In this document: piece by piece, positions 24,697 through 33,557 of the stretch
Position numbering within the stretch: the stretch's first letter is position 1
Layout of the letters: each line of letters begins with the position of its first letter
Assembly: GCF_004361885.1 (NCBI RefSeq)
Contig: NZ_SNWH01000011.1
Coordinates: forward strand, 1-64,000
From: Halomonas ventosae
GTDB lineage: Bacteria > Pseudomonadota > Gammaproteobacteria > Pseudomonadales > Halomonadaceae
Direction of reading: 5' to 3'
Length of the DNA: 64,000 nt
Translations under genes and position numbers: made by a program
The notes under the pieces: model-generated
Database searches by the model: none
The model's input: only the letters and a program-made list of their open reading frames with translations
What the model was told of the DNA's origin: nothing

Positions 24697-25785
24697 TCAG
24701 TCGAAGAGATCCCCCTGGGTATGCGGCGGCCGGAAGGCCGAGGTGTCCAATGCCTGGTTTGCCTTGGCCGCCGGGTCATTGAGGCCAAGACGACGACAGG
24801 CCTTATGGAAGCGCTGCTCCAGAAGCTTCGCAAACACTCCCTCGCCACGCATGCGCTTGCCGAAACGCGGGTCGTAGTCCGCGCCGCCGCGGCACTGGCG
24901 GACGAGGCTCATTACCTTGCCAGCGCGCTCAGGGTAGTGGGTGGCCAGCCACGCCTCGAACAGCGGGGCGACCTCCCGGGGCAGGCGCAGCAGCATCCAG
25001 CCGGCGGTAGTGGCGCCGGCTTCGCTGGCGGCCTCGAGCAGACGTTCGAGCTCATGGTCGGTGAGCCCGGGGATCACCGGTGACACTAAAACGCCCACCG
25101 GGATACCGGCCTCGCTCAGGCGGCGGATCACCCGCCGCCTAGCCGATGGGGAGGCGGCCCGCGGCTCCAGGGTGCGCTTCAGCTCGCCATCCAGGCTGGT
25201 GAGGCTGACCATCACCCGCACCAGGCGCTGTTTGGCCAGGTCCTGCAGCAGGTCGATGTCGCGCAGGATCAGCTCTCCCTTGGTTACCAAGGTCAGCGGA
25301 TGGCGGCACTCCAGCAGCAGCGCCAGGATGGCGCGGGTCGTGGCGTAGCGGGCTTCCAGCGGCTGGTAGGCATCGGTGTTGCCGGCGAGGTTGATGGGGT
25401 GACACGGGTAGCCGGGCTTGCATAATTCTTCGCGCAGGCGCTCCACCAACCCGGTTCGGGCGATCAGCTTCGTCTCGAAGTCGAGCCCCGGGGAGAGATC
25501 CCAGTAGGCGTGACTTGGCCGGGCGAAGCAGTAAATGCAGCCATGCTCACAGCCGCGATAGGGATTGATCGAGCGGTCGAAGGGCAGGTCGGGGGAGCTG
25601 TTCCAGGCAAGCGCGCTGCGGGTGTGTTCCTCGTATACCTCGGTGGCCAGGCTCGTCGGCGCCTCCTCCTGCCACCAGCCGTCGGCGTCCGGCTCGCTGA
25701 TGGTTGGAGCGAAACGGTTGTGGGGATCGAAGGTGGCGCCACGGCCCTTGCGCGCCACACCATCGCGGTTCGGTTGATGGATCAT
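24697..25785 (-). CDS. PA0069 family radical SAM protein
   Basis: A radical SAM enzyme of 362 residues with the 4Fe-4S motif CEHGCIYC, preceded by NPYRGCEHG, as in the SplB-related PA0069 family. Other features are NTDAYQPLEARY and PVIPGLTDHELERLL. The substrate is unknown, although the resemblance to spore photoproduct lyase points to nucleic acid chemistry. I chose the ATG at 25785 (MIHQPNRDG); an in-frame ATG at 25797 and a longer frame to 25875 also exist. A LexA-like box precedes it, consistent with my recollection that PA0069 is SOS-induced in Pseudomonas. Confidence 0.87.
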   Translation of the reverse strand: MIHQPNRDGVARKGRGATFDPHNRFAPTISEPDADGWWQEEAPTSLATEVYEEHTRSALAWNSSPDLPFDRSINPYRGCEHGCIYCFARPSHAYWDLSPGLDFETKLIARTGLVERLREELCKPGYPCHPINLAGNTDAYQPLEARYATTRAILALLLECRHPLTLVTKGELILRDIDLLQDLAKQRLVRVMVSLTSLDGELKRTLEPRAASPSARRRVIRRLSEAGIPVGVLVSPVIPGLTDHELERLLEAASEAGATTAGWMLLRLPREVAPLFEAWLATHYPERAGKVMSLVRQCRGGADYDPRFGKRMRGEGVFAKLLEQRFHKACRRLGLNDPAAKANQALDTSAFRPPHTQGDLFD

Positions 25786-25799
25786 CGGGGACACCATTA

Positions 25800-25819
25800 T
25801 GCTGTATAAAAGATCAGTA
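25800..25819 (-). promoter_or_regulatory. Candidate LexA (SOS) box upstream of the radical SAM gene
   Basis: CTGT-N8-TCAG at 25802-25817 with TA flanking on one side, one base off the CTGT-N8-ACAG consensus. It overlaps a minus-strand -10-like CATAAT (25796-25801) about 15 bp upstream of the start codon, where LexA binding would block transcription. Confidence 0.5.
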
Positions 25820-25930
25820 TAGAGGCGCGGCGATGCTCTGTCAGCGCATCGGCAAATCAACTGCGTCAGGTCCATCAGGCGCTGGGTGTGCGTTGACGCT
25901 TCATCGGGGGATTGCTAGCTTACCCGCACT

Positions 25931-26122
25931 CTCAGGTGCTGGTGGATGCGTCCGCCAGTGAAACGGGAAGTCGGTGATGGGATTCCGACGCTGCCCCCGC
26001 AACGGTGATCGAGTAAAGAACGGCCATCATGCCACTGTGCTGCGGCACGGGAAGGCGGTCGTTCGGGGACTTGGGCCTGACTGTTGCCCATTACCCACTC
26101 GTCAGCCCGGAGACCGGCCCGA
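25931..26122 (+). ncRNA. Cobalamin (adenosylcobalamin) riboswitch
   Basis: The conserved landmarks of a cobalamin riboswitch are present in order: GAAACGGGAAGTCGGTG, CCGACGCTGCCCCCGCAAC, GCCACTG, GGGAAGGC, and the B12 box AGCCCGGAGACCGGCC at 26104-26119. The start is approximate. It precedes btuB by about 145 nt and would switch off the whole B12 uptake operon when cobalamin is plentiful. Confidence 0.93.
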
Positions 26123-26267
26123 GAGTTCATGCCGAGTGGCGGTGGGCAACCTCGAGGCAGGGCCGGTAGCGCGTTTCCGTTCGTTCTTCTCCCTCGACCC
26201 CTTGCCGCCTCGGCGCTCAATACGCCATCACGCCGTGCGGGTGAGCACGGTGAGCAAGGGACACACG

Positions 26268-28139
26268 ATGAACACCCTACATCACGCCGCCGGGGGCCTG
26301 GCCGCCCTTGGCGTCATCGCGTTGCCGCTGGTGGTCCACGCCCAGTCGAACCTCGCCGACCCAACGCCCCCCAGCGTGGAGCTCAATCCGATGGTGGTGA
26401 CCGCGGCCCTGGTACCCCGTACCGCTGACCAGAGCCTCGCCTCCGTCACCGTGATCGACGAGGCCACCCTGCAGCGTCAGAACCCGGCTAGCCTGACGGA
26501 TGTGCTGCGTGGCCAGCCCGGGGTGGATGTCACCACCCAGGGCAGCTTCGGCAAGCAGAGCAGCGTTTTCATCCGCGGAACCGGCAGCAATGCCAATGTG
26601 CTGCTGATCGACGGCATCCGGCTGCGCTCGGCGACCACCGGGGCGGCGTCCTGGGAGTTCCTGGATCCGCGCCTGTTCGAGCGTGTCGAGATCGTGCGCG
26701 GACCGCGGGGTAGCCTCTACGGCGCCGATGCGGTGGGCGGCGTGATCCAGCTGTTCACCCCCAAGGGAGGCGATGGCGAGCCCACGCTGCGCTTTTCGGT
26801 GGGTGGTGGCTCCTTTGAGACCCAGCGCTACAGCGCCAGTCTCTCCGGCGCCGAGGGTGGCACCCGCTACCATGTCGCCGCCAGCCGCTTCGATACCCAA
26901 GGCGCGCCAGTGCGCCGCGGCGGCGACGACAAGGGATATGACAACACCAGTGGTTTGCTGCGTGTCTCCCACACCTATGACAGTGGGGCCGAGCTTGGGG
27001 TGTTGGCGCTGCGATCGCGGGGGAGCACGGAGTTCGATGCCTCTGGACCCGCAGAGGATGACTTCGTGCAGCAGGTAGCAGGGGTCTACGCGGAACTGCC
27101 GATCACCGCCCTCTGGAACAGCCGGCTCACCCTCAGCGAGGCGCGTGATGAGCGCGATACGCTCGCACCAACCTACCGTTCTCTCTTCGAGACCCGGACC
27201 CGTACTGTGCAGTGGAAGAACACCCTGGCATTCGGCCTGCATGAATTGATACTGGGCGCCGAGTATCGCAAGGACGATCTCGGTGACAGCCAGACGTCCA
27301 GACTCGCCTTCGACGAGGAGAGTCGCGACAATCGGGCGGTATTCGCCCAGGGCTTGCTGGATTTTCAGCCGTTGACCACTCAGCTCAGCCTGCGCCACGA
27401 TCACAACCAGGCATTCGGCGACGAGCTGACCGGCAGCCTGGCCTTGGGTTATGAACTGGATGCTCACCACATCGCCCGGGCAAGCTATGGCACGGCCTTT
27501 CGCGCGCCGACCTTCAACGAGCTCTATTTCCCCTTTGCCGGTTCGAGCAATCCCGACCTGGATGCCGAAACGTCCGAGTCTATCGAAGTGGGGATCCGCG
27601 GCCAGCATGACGCCTGGTTCTGGGATCTCGCCGCTTACCAGACCCAGGTGGATGAGCTGATCGCCCTGGACGCTGACTTCCGACCGGTCAACGTCAACAA
27701 GGCCCGCATCCGTGGTGCCGAGCTGTCGATTGGCGCCGATGTCGCTGATTGGACGCTGGGAGCCGCCCTCACCTACAGCGACCCCGAGGATCGCGACACC
27801 GGCCACCAGCTGGCACGCCGCGCTACCCATAGCCTGCGGTTGGATATCGATCGTGAGCTGGGCAACGGGTCAGCGGGTGCGTCCTGGATCGCTCAGAGCC
27901 ATCGCTACAACGATGCCGCCAATCAGCAGCGACTGCCGGGCTATGGGATCGTCAACCTGCGGGCCGGATGGCAGCTTGCGCCGCAGTGGTCGCTGCGGGC
28001 CACCCTGGAGAACGTGATGGACAAGCAGTATGTCACGGCACAGGGAACCGACTTCGATACCGCCACCTTCGAGAGCATGCCCTTCGACTACATCAATGCC
28101 GGCCGCACAGCCTTGGTCAGCATCCGCTTTGGCCAGTAG
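26268..28139 (+). CDS. btuB: TonB-dependent vitamin B12 outer-membrane receptor (BtuB-like)
   Basis: A TonB-dependent receptor of 623 residues. A signal peptide ends near residue 25 (PLVVHAQS). The TonB box region is near MVVTAAL. A plug domain follows (SVTVIDEATLQRQNPASLTDVLRGQPGV, IRGTGSNANVLLIDGIRLRS, VEIVRGPRGSLYGADAVGGVIQLFT), then a 22-strand barrel with C-terminal TALVSIRF. It takes cobalamin across the outer membrane with TonB energy. The ATG at 26268 has AAGGGA upstream. Assignment to cobalamin rests on the riboswitch and the btuFCD genes that follow. Confidence 0.92.
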   Translation: MNTLHHAAGGLAALGVIALPLVVHAQSNLADPTPPSVELNPMVVTAALVPRTADQSLASVTVIDEATLQRQNPASLTDVLRGQPGVDVTTQGSFGKQSSVFIRGTGSNANVLLIDGIRLRSATTGAASWEFLDPRLFERVEIVRGPRGSLYGADAVGGVIQLFTPKGGDGEPTLRFSVGGGSFETQRYSASLSGAEGGTRYHVAASRFDTQGAPVRRGGDDKGYDNTSGLLRVSHTYDSGAELGVLALRSRGSTEFDASGPAEDDFVQQVAGVYAELPITALWNSRLTLSEARDERDTLAPTYRSLFETRTRTVQWKNTLAFGLHELILGAEYRKDDLGDSQTSRLAFDEESRDNRAVFAQGLLDFQPLTTQLSLRHDHNQAFGDELTGSLALGYELDAHHIARASYGTAFRAPTFNELYFPFAGSSNPDLDAETSESIEVGIRGQHDAWFWDLAAYQTQVDELIALDADFRPVNVNKARIRGAELSIGADVADWTLGAALTYSDPEDRDTGHQLARRATHSLRLDIDRELGNGSAGASWIAQSHRYNDAANQQRLPGYGIVNLRAGWQLAPQWSLRATLENVMDKQYVTAQGTDFDTATFESMPFDYINAGRTALVSIRFGQ

Positions 28140-28149
28140 GGTCTGGCCA

Positions 28150-29061
28150 GTGTCCCGCCGTCTGTTCGCCTGGCCTGGGCTCTGGTTCGCGCTGCTGTGC
28201 GGCCTGGCCGGGCAGGCGTCTGCCGACGAGGTGTGCGCCCGGGATGACACCGACCGGCAGGTGTGCCTGGCGGCGCCGGCGGAACGGATCGTCGCGCTCT
28301 CGCCCGGCGCCACCGAACTGCTCTTCGCCGCCGGTGCGGGGCAGCGGCTGGTGGCGGTGGTGGACCACAGCGACTATCCGCCCGCGGCCAATGAGCTGCC
28401 TTCGGTGGGCAGTCACGATCGTCTCGACCTGGAGCGGCTGGTGGCCCTGCAGCCGGACCTGGTGATCGGCTGGGTCACTGGCAACCCGGCCGAGCAGGTG
28501 GAGCGTCTGGAACGGTTGGGGGTGGCGGTGTTTCGCATTGAACCACGCACATTCGAGGGCATCGCCACGGCCCTCGAGCGGCTGGCGCAGCTGGCCGGTA
28601 GCGAGGCGCAGGGGCGTCTGGCCGCCGAGCGCTTTCGTCGCGGGCTCGCTGAGCTGGCGGCGCGCCATGCCGAGGCGTCCCCGGTGCCGGTGTTCTACCA
28701 GGTCTGGGACGCGCCGCTGATGACCGTCAACGACGAGCACCTGATCGGCAAGGCGATCCGGCTCTGCGGCGGCGTGAATGTCTTCGGCGGTCTCGCGCGG
28801 CTGGTGCCACGCATCGATGAGGAGGCCCTGCTGGCAGCCGATCCCGAGGTGATCCTCGCTGGCGGGCGGGGCGAGGAAAACCATCGCTGGCTGGAGGCAT
28901 GGCAACGCTTCCCCGAGCTGACCGCGGTGGCCCGCGACAACCTCTTCCTCGTGCCCCCGTCGCTGCTCCAGCGCCCCACGCCGCGCCTGCTGGAGGGGAC
29001 CGAAGCGCTGTGCAAGAGACTCGACCAGGCCCGAGCGCGACGCCCGGAGAGAGGTAAGTGA
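28150..29061 (+). CDS. btuF: Periplasmic cobalamin-binding protein BtuF-like
   Basis: A class III periplasmic binding protein of 303 residues. The signal peptide is WFALLCGLAGQASA, near residues 12-25. The mature part begins with paired cysteines typical of BtuF relatives (VCARDDTDRQVC). ERIVALSPGATELLFAAGAGQRLVAV and LVALQPDLVIGW are family-typical. It delivers cobalamin from the receptor to the BtuCD transporter. I chose GTG at 28150, 10 bp after btuB, with TAGGG upstream; the first residues are then MSRRLFAW. Its stop overlaps btuC. Confidence 0.9.
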   Translation: MSRRLFAWPGLWFALLCGLAGQASADEVCARDDTDRQVCLAAPAERIVALSPGATELLFAAGAGQRLVAVVDHSDYPPAANELPSVGSHDRLDLERLVALQPDLVIGWVTGNPAEQVERLERLGVAVFRIEPRTFEGIATALERLAQLAGSEAQGRLAAERFRRGLAELAARHAEASPVPVFYQVWDAPLMTVNDEHLIGKAIRLCGGVNVFGGLARLVPRIDEEALLAADPEVILAGGRGEENHRWLEAWQRFPELTAVARDNLFLVPPSLLQRPTPRLLEGTEALCKRLDQARARRPERGK

Positions 29062-30026
29062 GCGCTTACTCTCGCGCGATCGGCGGGCTCGCGGCGCTGG
29101 CTCTGCTCGCCCTGATGCTGGCTGTTTGCCTGGGCAGCGTGAACCTCACTCCGGGCCAGATACTCGCTGCGCTGGCAGGCGAGGGCGATGCCCTGTCACG
29201 CACCCTGATCCTCGAGCTGCGCCTGCCGCGCGCCCTGGCCGCCTTCGCCACCGGCGGCCTGCTGGCGGTGGCCGGCGCCCTGATGCAGGTGCTGCTGAGA
29301 AACCCCCTGGCCGATCCCTATGTGCTGGGGCTTTCCGGCGGCGCGGCGGTGGGCGCCCTGCTGGCGATGCTGGCGGGGCTGGGCAGTGTCGTGGTTTCGG
29401 GGTCGGCCTTTGCCGGCGCCCTGACGGCGATCCTGCTGGTATTCGGCCTGGCCCATGGCACCGGCAGCTGGACTTCTTCGCGGCTGCTGCTCACCGGGGT
29501 GGTCGTCGCCTCAGGCTGGGGCGCGCTGATCACCCTGATCCTGTCGCTCAGCCCGACGCGGCAGCTGCCGGGCATGCTCTACTGGCTGATGGGCGACCTG
29601 GCTCATGCACGCCGCCCCAGCGCCGCGCTCGGCCTGCTGGCCGTGGTCTGCCTGCTGGTGGTGCCCCTGGGGCGCAGCCTCAATGTGCTGGCTAGGGGCG
29701 GGCTGCAGGCCGCGGCGCTGGGGGTGGCGGTCCGCCGTCTGGAGTGGCTAGTCTATCTGCTAGCGAGCCTGGTCACCGCCGTGGCTGTGACCACGGCGGG
29801 CAGCATCGGCTTCGTGGGACTGGTGGTGCCGCACCTGCTGCGCCTGGCACTGGGCAACGACCAGCGGCTGATCCTGCCCGCCTGCGCCCTGGCCGGCGGC
29901 ACCCTGCTGGTGCTCGCTGATAGCCTGGCGAGGACGGTCATCGCTCCCGAGCAGTTGCCGGTGGGGGTGATCACCGCCTTGCTCGGCGTGCCGACCTTTC
30001 TCTACCTGCTGCACAGGAGTCGCTGA
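29058..30026 (+). CDS. btuC: FecCD family ABC permease for cobalamin (BtuC)
   Basis: A polytopic permease of 322 residues with about ten hydrophobic segments, FecCD family. Characteristic elements are LRLPRALAAFATGGLLAVAGALMQVLLRNPLADPYVLGLSGGA and IGFVGLVVPHLLRLALGNDQR. The gene begins with GTG overlapping the btuF stop by 4 nt (GTGA). It overlaps btuD by 1 nt, so the three transport genes are translationally coupled. Together with BtuD it moves cobalamin across the inner membrane. Confidence 0.93.
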   Translation: MSAYSRAIGGLAALALLALMLAVCLGSVNLTPGQILAALAGEGDALSRTLILELRLPRALAAFATGGLLAVAGALMQVLLRNPLADPYVLGLSGGAAVGALLAMLAGLGSVVVSGSAFAGALTAILLVFGLAHGTGSWTSSRLLLTGVVVASGWGALITLILSLSPTRQLPGMLYWLMGDLAHARRPSAALGLLAVVCLLVVPLGRSLNVLARGGLQAAALGVAVRRLEWLVYLLASLVTAVAVTTAGSIGFVGLVVPHLLRLALGNDQRLILPACALAGGTLLVLADSLARTVIAPEQLPVGVITALLGVPTFLYLLHRSR

Positions 30027-30793
30027 TGGGATGCCTGGAGACCCGTGGGCTGGTCATCGACGTGCCGGGCCGCCAGGGCGGGCCCCCGCTGGACCTCACC
30101 GTGCGGCCAGGCCAGGTGTGGGGCGTGCTGGGACCCAACGGCGCGGGCAAGACCACCCTGCTGCATACCCTGGCCGCTCTGCGGCCGCCGCGCGCCGGCC
30201 GGGTAGAGGTAGACGGTGTGCCGGTGACACGCCTGCGCCGCCGCCGGCTGGCCCAGTGCCTGGGGTTGGTCTTCCAGGAGCATCACGACGGCTTTCCCGC
30301 CACGCTGGAGGAGGTTGCCCTGATCGGCCGCCACCCCTGGCTTTCGCCGTGGCAGCTGGAAAGTGCCGAGGATCTGGCGCTGGCCCGGCGTGCCCTGGCG
30401 CGGCTTGACCTCGCCGCACTCAGCGCTCGTCAGGTGTCCACGCTTTCCGGTGGCGAACGCCAGCGTCTGGCAATCGCCACCCTGTTGGCCCAGGATCCGG
30501 GTATCTGGCTCGCCGACGAGCCTACCAATCATCTCGACCTGCACCATCAGGTGGTGGTGATGCGGCTACTGGCCGAGCAGGCGGCCTGTGGCCGCGCCGT
30601 GATGCTGTGCCTGCATGATCTGAATCTGGCCGCGCGCTGGTGCGATCACCTGCTGTTGCTGTATCCGCACGGCGAGGCCTGCTGGGGGCCGGTGGAGCGC
30701 ATGATGGCGCCGGCGGCCCTCGAGCGTCTCTATGGCCAGCGCCTGGCCAGTGCCGAGGTGGAGGGCTCGAGGGTGTTCGTCGCTGTGCCCTGA
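30026..30793 (+). CDS. btuD: Cobalamin ABC transporter ATPase (BtuD)
   Basis: An ABC ATPase of 255 residues. Walker A is GPNGAGKTT (about residues 36-44), the Q-loop is LVFQEHH, the signature LSGGERQRLAIA, Walker B IWLADEPTNHLD and the switch histidine is in CLHDLNLAARW. Paired with BtuC and under control of the cobalamin riboswitch, it powers B12 import. By family alone it could equally serve siderophores; the operon context decides. Last gene of the unit, facing a convergent gene 20 bp away. Confidence 0.92.
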   Translation: MGCLETRGLVIDVPGRQGGPPLDLTVRPGQVWGVLGPNGAGKTTLLHTLAALRPPRAGRVEVDGVPVTRLRRRRLAQCLGLVFQEHHDGFPATLEEVALIGRHPWLSPWQLESAEDLALARRALARLDLAALSARQVSTLSGGERQRLAIATLLAQDPGIWLADEPTNHLDLHHQVVVMRLLAEQAACGRAVMLCLHDLNLAARWCDHLLLLYPHGEACWGPVERMMAPAALERLYGQRLASAEVEGSRVFVAVP

Positions 30794-30813
30794 AGCCTGG
30801 ACGCCGGGCCAGT

Positions 30814-31566
30814 TCAGGTAGGCAGGTGGCCGAGGAAGCACGCCGGATCATCGCTGATCACCGCCGCGACGCCCCATTGCCAGCACGGGGCGAAGGCGGC
30901 GGGATCGTTGGCTGTGTAGCAGAGCAGCCGATAGCCAGCCTCGGTGACCTCCCGGGCCCGCGGTGCCTTCAGTCGCTTCCAGTCGGCATGCACGCTGTAG
31001 GCCTTCAGCGCCGCGCACTGGTGTCGCCAGTCGCGGGAGACGCCCTCGAAGAGCACGCCCAGCGCCAGCGTTTCGGGCCCGGCCAGGGCGCGCGCCCGGG
31101 CCAGGGCGGTATCGTTGAAGGAGGAGACTAGCCGGCACGCCGGCGGCAGTGCCTCCATCACCGCGGGCAGGGCGGTTTCCACCAGGGCCCGGGGATCGCG
31201 GCCACGATTCACCTTGAGCTCCAGGTTCACCCCCATCTCCAGCTCGTCGATCAGGGCCAGCATCTCCCCGAGGGTGGCCATGCGTTCGCCCAGGAAGGTG
31301 TCGCCGAACCAGCTGCCAACGTCGAGCCGGCGGGCCGCGGCCAGGTTCAGGTCGGCCAGGCGTCCGCGGCCATCGGAGCAGCGCCGGACGTTGGCGTCGT
31401 GCCAGATCACCGGTGTCCCGTCGCCGAGCAACTGCACGTCCAGCTCCACCCAGCTGACGCCCGCGGCGTGAGCGGCGCGCACCGCGGAGAGGGTGTTCTC
31501 CGGGGCATGGGCGGAGAGGCCGCGATGGGCGATCAGGGGGGGCAAGGGGATATCGGGATAGGGCAT
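30814..31566 (-). CDS. Glycerophosphodiester phosphodiesterase
   Basis: A GDPD-family TIM-barrel enzyme of 250 residues with the catalytic histidine pair in LIAHRGLSAHAPENTL and IWHDANVRR, and the metal ligands in VELDVQLLGDG and VNLELKV. It hydrolyses glycerophosphodiesters to glycerol-3-phosphate and an alcohol. No signal peptide is present, so it acts in the cytoplasm like UgpQ. The ATG at 31566 is preferred to the GTG at 31572 because AGGAC is 6 nt upstream. No transporter genes accompany it. Confidence 0.92.
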   Translation of the reverse strand: MPYPDIPLPPLIAHRGLSAHAPENTLSAVRAAHAAGVSWVELDVQLLGDGTPVIWHDANVRRCSDGRGRLADLNLAAARRLDVGSWFGDTFLGERMATLGEMLALIDELEMGVNLELKVNRGRDPRALVETALPAVMEALPPACRLVSSFNDTALARARALAGPETLALGVLFEGVSRDWRHQCAALKAYSVHADWKRLKAPRAREVTEAGYRLLCYTANDPAAFAPCWQWGVAAVISDDPACFLGHLPT

Positions 31567-31707
31567 GGACACGTCCTGGTCAGCAATGGGTCGTTGATGG
31601 GCGGCGAGGAAGTGGCCTTATAGCGTATCGCCATCCGCCAAGGCCTGGATATGCTAGGCTGCGCGATTTCGTCCCTGATAAAGGTGTCGTACGCAAGGAG
31701 CCTTGAG

Positions 31708-32295
31708 ATGAGAGTCGTGCATATCAACAATCCCCAGCAGCGCGAGGCCTGCCTCGCTCGCCTGTGTGCCGAGGCCTATGGCCAGGAGGCGGGGCTCAGG
31801 CCGCTGGCGATCTTTGCCGGCACCCTGGGCGTGCTGGTCAAGCAGGAGGCGGCCAGGGTGCTGGCGCTGGTGGATGATCGCTCGCGCCCCATGGCGCTGG
31901 CCCTGCTGGTACTCGATGAGCTCGGCAGCAGCATGACCGTGATGCTGCTGGCCGACCTAGACCAGCCGCCGCACCAGGAGATGGTGACACGGCCGGCCGA
32001 GCGCCTGATCGCCGAGCTGGCGCTCAAGGCGCCATTGCGCATCGATGCCGTGGACGCCGAGCAGCAGGCCCGTTTTCGCGAGGCAGGCATCACACGCTGG
32101 CTGACGGGCAAGGCCGGGGGGCGCATCGGCCTGGGTCCCAAGCATCCGGCGACGTCCCTCGAGGACCTGCCCCGGGCGCTGAGCTTCGACGAGACCGCGG
32201 TGATCCAGTCGTTCAAGCGCGACCGCGAGCTGTTCGATGACTACAAGGCGCGCTTCATCCGCGGCCTGGAGTCCTTCCCCGCTACCCTCAGATAG
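31708..32295 (+). CDS. Conserved hypothetical protein
   Basis: A 195-residue soluble protein starting MRVVHINNPQQREACLARLCAEAYGQEAG. A central beta-rich segment (VLALVDDRSRPMALALLVLDELGSSMTVMLLADL) and the later RFREAGITRW recall the layout of acetyltransferase folds, but the acetyl-CoA loop is not convincing and I do not assign it. AAGGAG lies 9 nt before the ATG. It stands alone, divergent from the phosphodiesterase gene and 92 bp ahead of the quinone oxidoreductase. Confidence 0.7.
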   Translation: MRVVHINNPQQREACLARLCAEAYGQEAGLRPLAIFAGTLGVLVKQEAARVLALVDDRSRPMALALLVLDELGSSMTVMLLADLDQPPHQEMVTRPAERLIAELALKAPLRIDAVDAEQQARFREAGITRWLTGKAGGRIGLGPKHPATSLEDLPRALSFDETAVIQSFKRDRELFDDYKARFIRGLESFPATLR

Positions 32296-32387
32296 CCCAG
32301 CTCGGAGAGCGGCATGACTTGACCACGGCAAGCTACGGCGCTTGACTGGTGGGCCCATCCCGCAGGCAGCACAAGGAAAACACCCTC

Positions 32388-33365
32388 ATGGCCAAGCGCA
32401 TCCAGTTCGCCCGCACCGGCGGCCCCGAGGTCCTCGAACTCGTCGATGTCCCGCCAGCCGAGCCGTCGCCCGGCGAGGTCCGCGTCAGGAACCAGGCCGT
32501 CGGTCTCAACTTCATCGACATCTACTTTCGCACCGGCCTTTATCCGGCGCCCTCGCTGCCCTCGGGGCTCGGCACCGAGGGTGCCGGCGTGGTCGAGGCG
32601 GTGGGCGAGGGCGTTACCCACCTTACGGCGGGTGACCGGGTCGCCTATGCCCAGGGCCCGCTGGGCGCCTATGCCGAGCAGCACGTGCTGCCGGCGGAGA
32701 AGGTGGTGGTGCTGCCTGCCGGTATCGACGTCGAGACCGCCGCGGCCAGCATGCTCAAGGGCCTCACCGTGCAGTACCTGATGCGCCAGACCCACCGCCT
32801 CGAGGCCGGCGAGACCATCCTCTGGCATGCCGCCGCCGGTGGCGTAGGCTCCATCGCCTGCCAGTGGGCAAAGGCGCTGGGCGTGAAGCTGATCGGCACC
32901 GTCAGCTCCCCGGAGAAGGCGGCGCTGGCCGAGAAGAACGGCGCCTGGGCGATCATCGACTACACCCAGGAGGATGTGGTCGAGCGGGTGCGCGAGTTGA
33001 CGGGCGGTGCCATGTGCGACGTGGTCTACGACTCGGTGGGCAAGGATACCTGGGAGACCTCGCTGGACTGCCTGAAGCCGCGTGCGCTGATGGTCAGCTT
33101 CGGCAATGCCTCCGGCGCCGTGGAGGGGGTCAACATCGGCATCCTCAACCAGAAGGGGTCGCTGTTCCTCACCCGCCCGAGCATCAACGGGTACGCCGAC
33201 ACCCGTGAGCGGCTGGAGTGGATGGCCGGCGAGCTCTTCGAGATGCTGCAGAGCGGCAAGGTGACGGTGGACATTGCCCAGCGTTATCCGCTGGCGGAGG
33301 CCGGCAAGGCCCAGCAGGCCCTACAGGGACGCCAGACCACCGGCTCCACCATCCTGCTGCCGTAA
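32388..33365 (+). CDS. qor: NADPH:quinone oxidoreductase (zeta-crystallin type)
   Basis: A zinc-free medium-chain reductase of 325 residues, the length of E. coli QOR. Family hallmarks are FARTGGPEVLELVDV, VGLNFIDIYFRTGLYP, GTEGAGVVEAVGEGV, the NADPH-binding HAAAGGVGSIACQWAKALG and YDSVGKDTWETSLDCL. No zinc-binding cysteine cluster is present. It carries out one-electron or two-electron reduction of quinones with NADPH. The ATG at 32388 has AAGGA 10 nt upstream. It is probably monocistronic. Confidence 0.93.
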   Translation: MAKRIQFARTGGPEVLELVDVPPAEPSPGEVRVRNQAVGLNFIDIYFRTGLYPAPSLPSGLGTEGAGVVEAVGEGVTHLTAGDRVAYAQGPLGAYAEQHVLPAEKVVVLPAGIDVETAAASMLKGLTVQYLMRQTHRLEAGETILWHAAAGGVGSIACQWAKALGVKLIGTVSSPEKAALAEKNGAWAIIDYTQEDVVERVRELTGGAMCDVVYDSVGKDTWETSLDCLKPRALMVSFGNASGAVEGVNIGILNQKGSLFLTRPSINGYADTRERLEWMAGELFEMLQSGKVTVDIAQRYPLAEAGKAQQALQGRQTTGSTILLP

Positions 33366-33557
33366 CCTTTCCGGGTCTCAGGCGGGGATCACAGCGCTCG
33401 TGGAGCTCGCCGATCAGCTGTTCGCGCCACTTGAGCTCGGCCACGCCGACGTCGCCCGGCAGGTTTGCCGCCGCGCTCAGCCGTCTTTCGGCCAGCGGCA
33501 ATATTTCCTTCCTTAAACATGCCAAGATGATTCGCATCATCCCCGTGTGAGGTCAGC

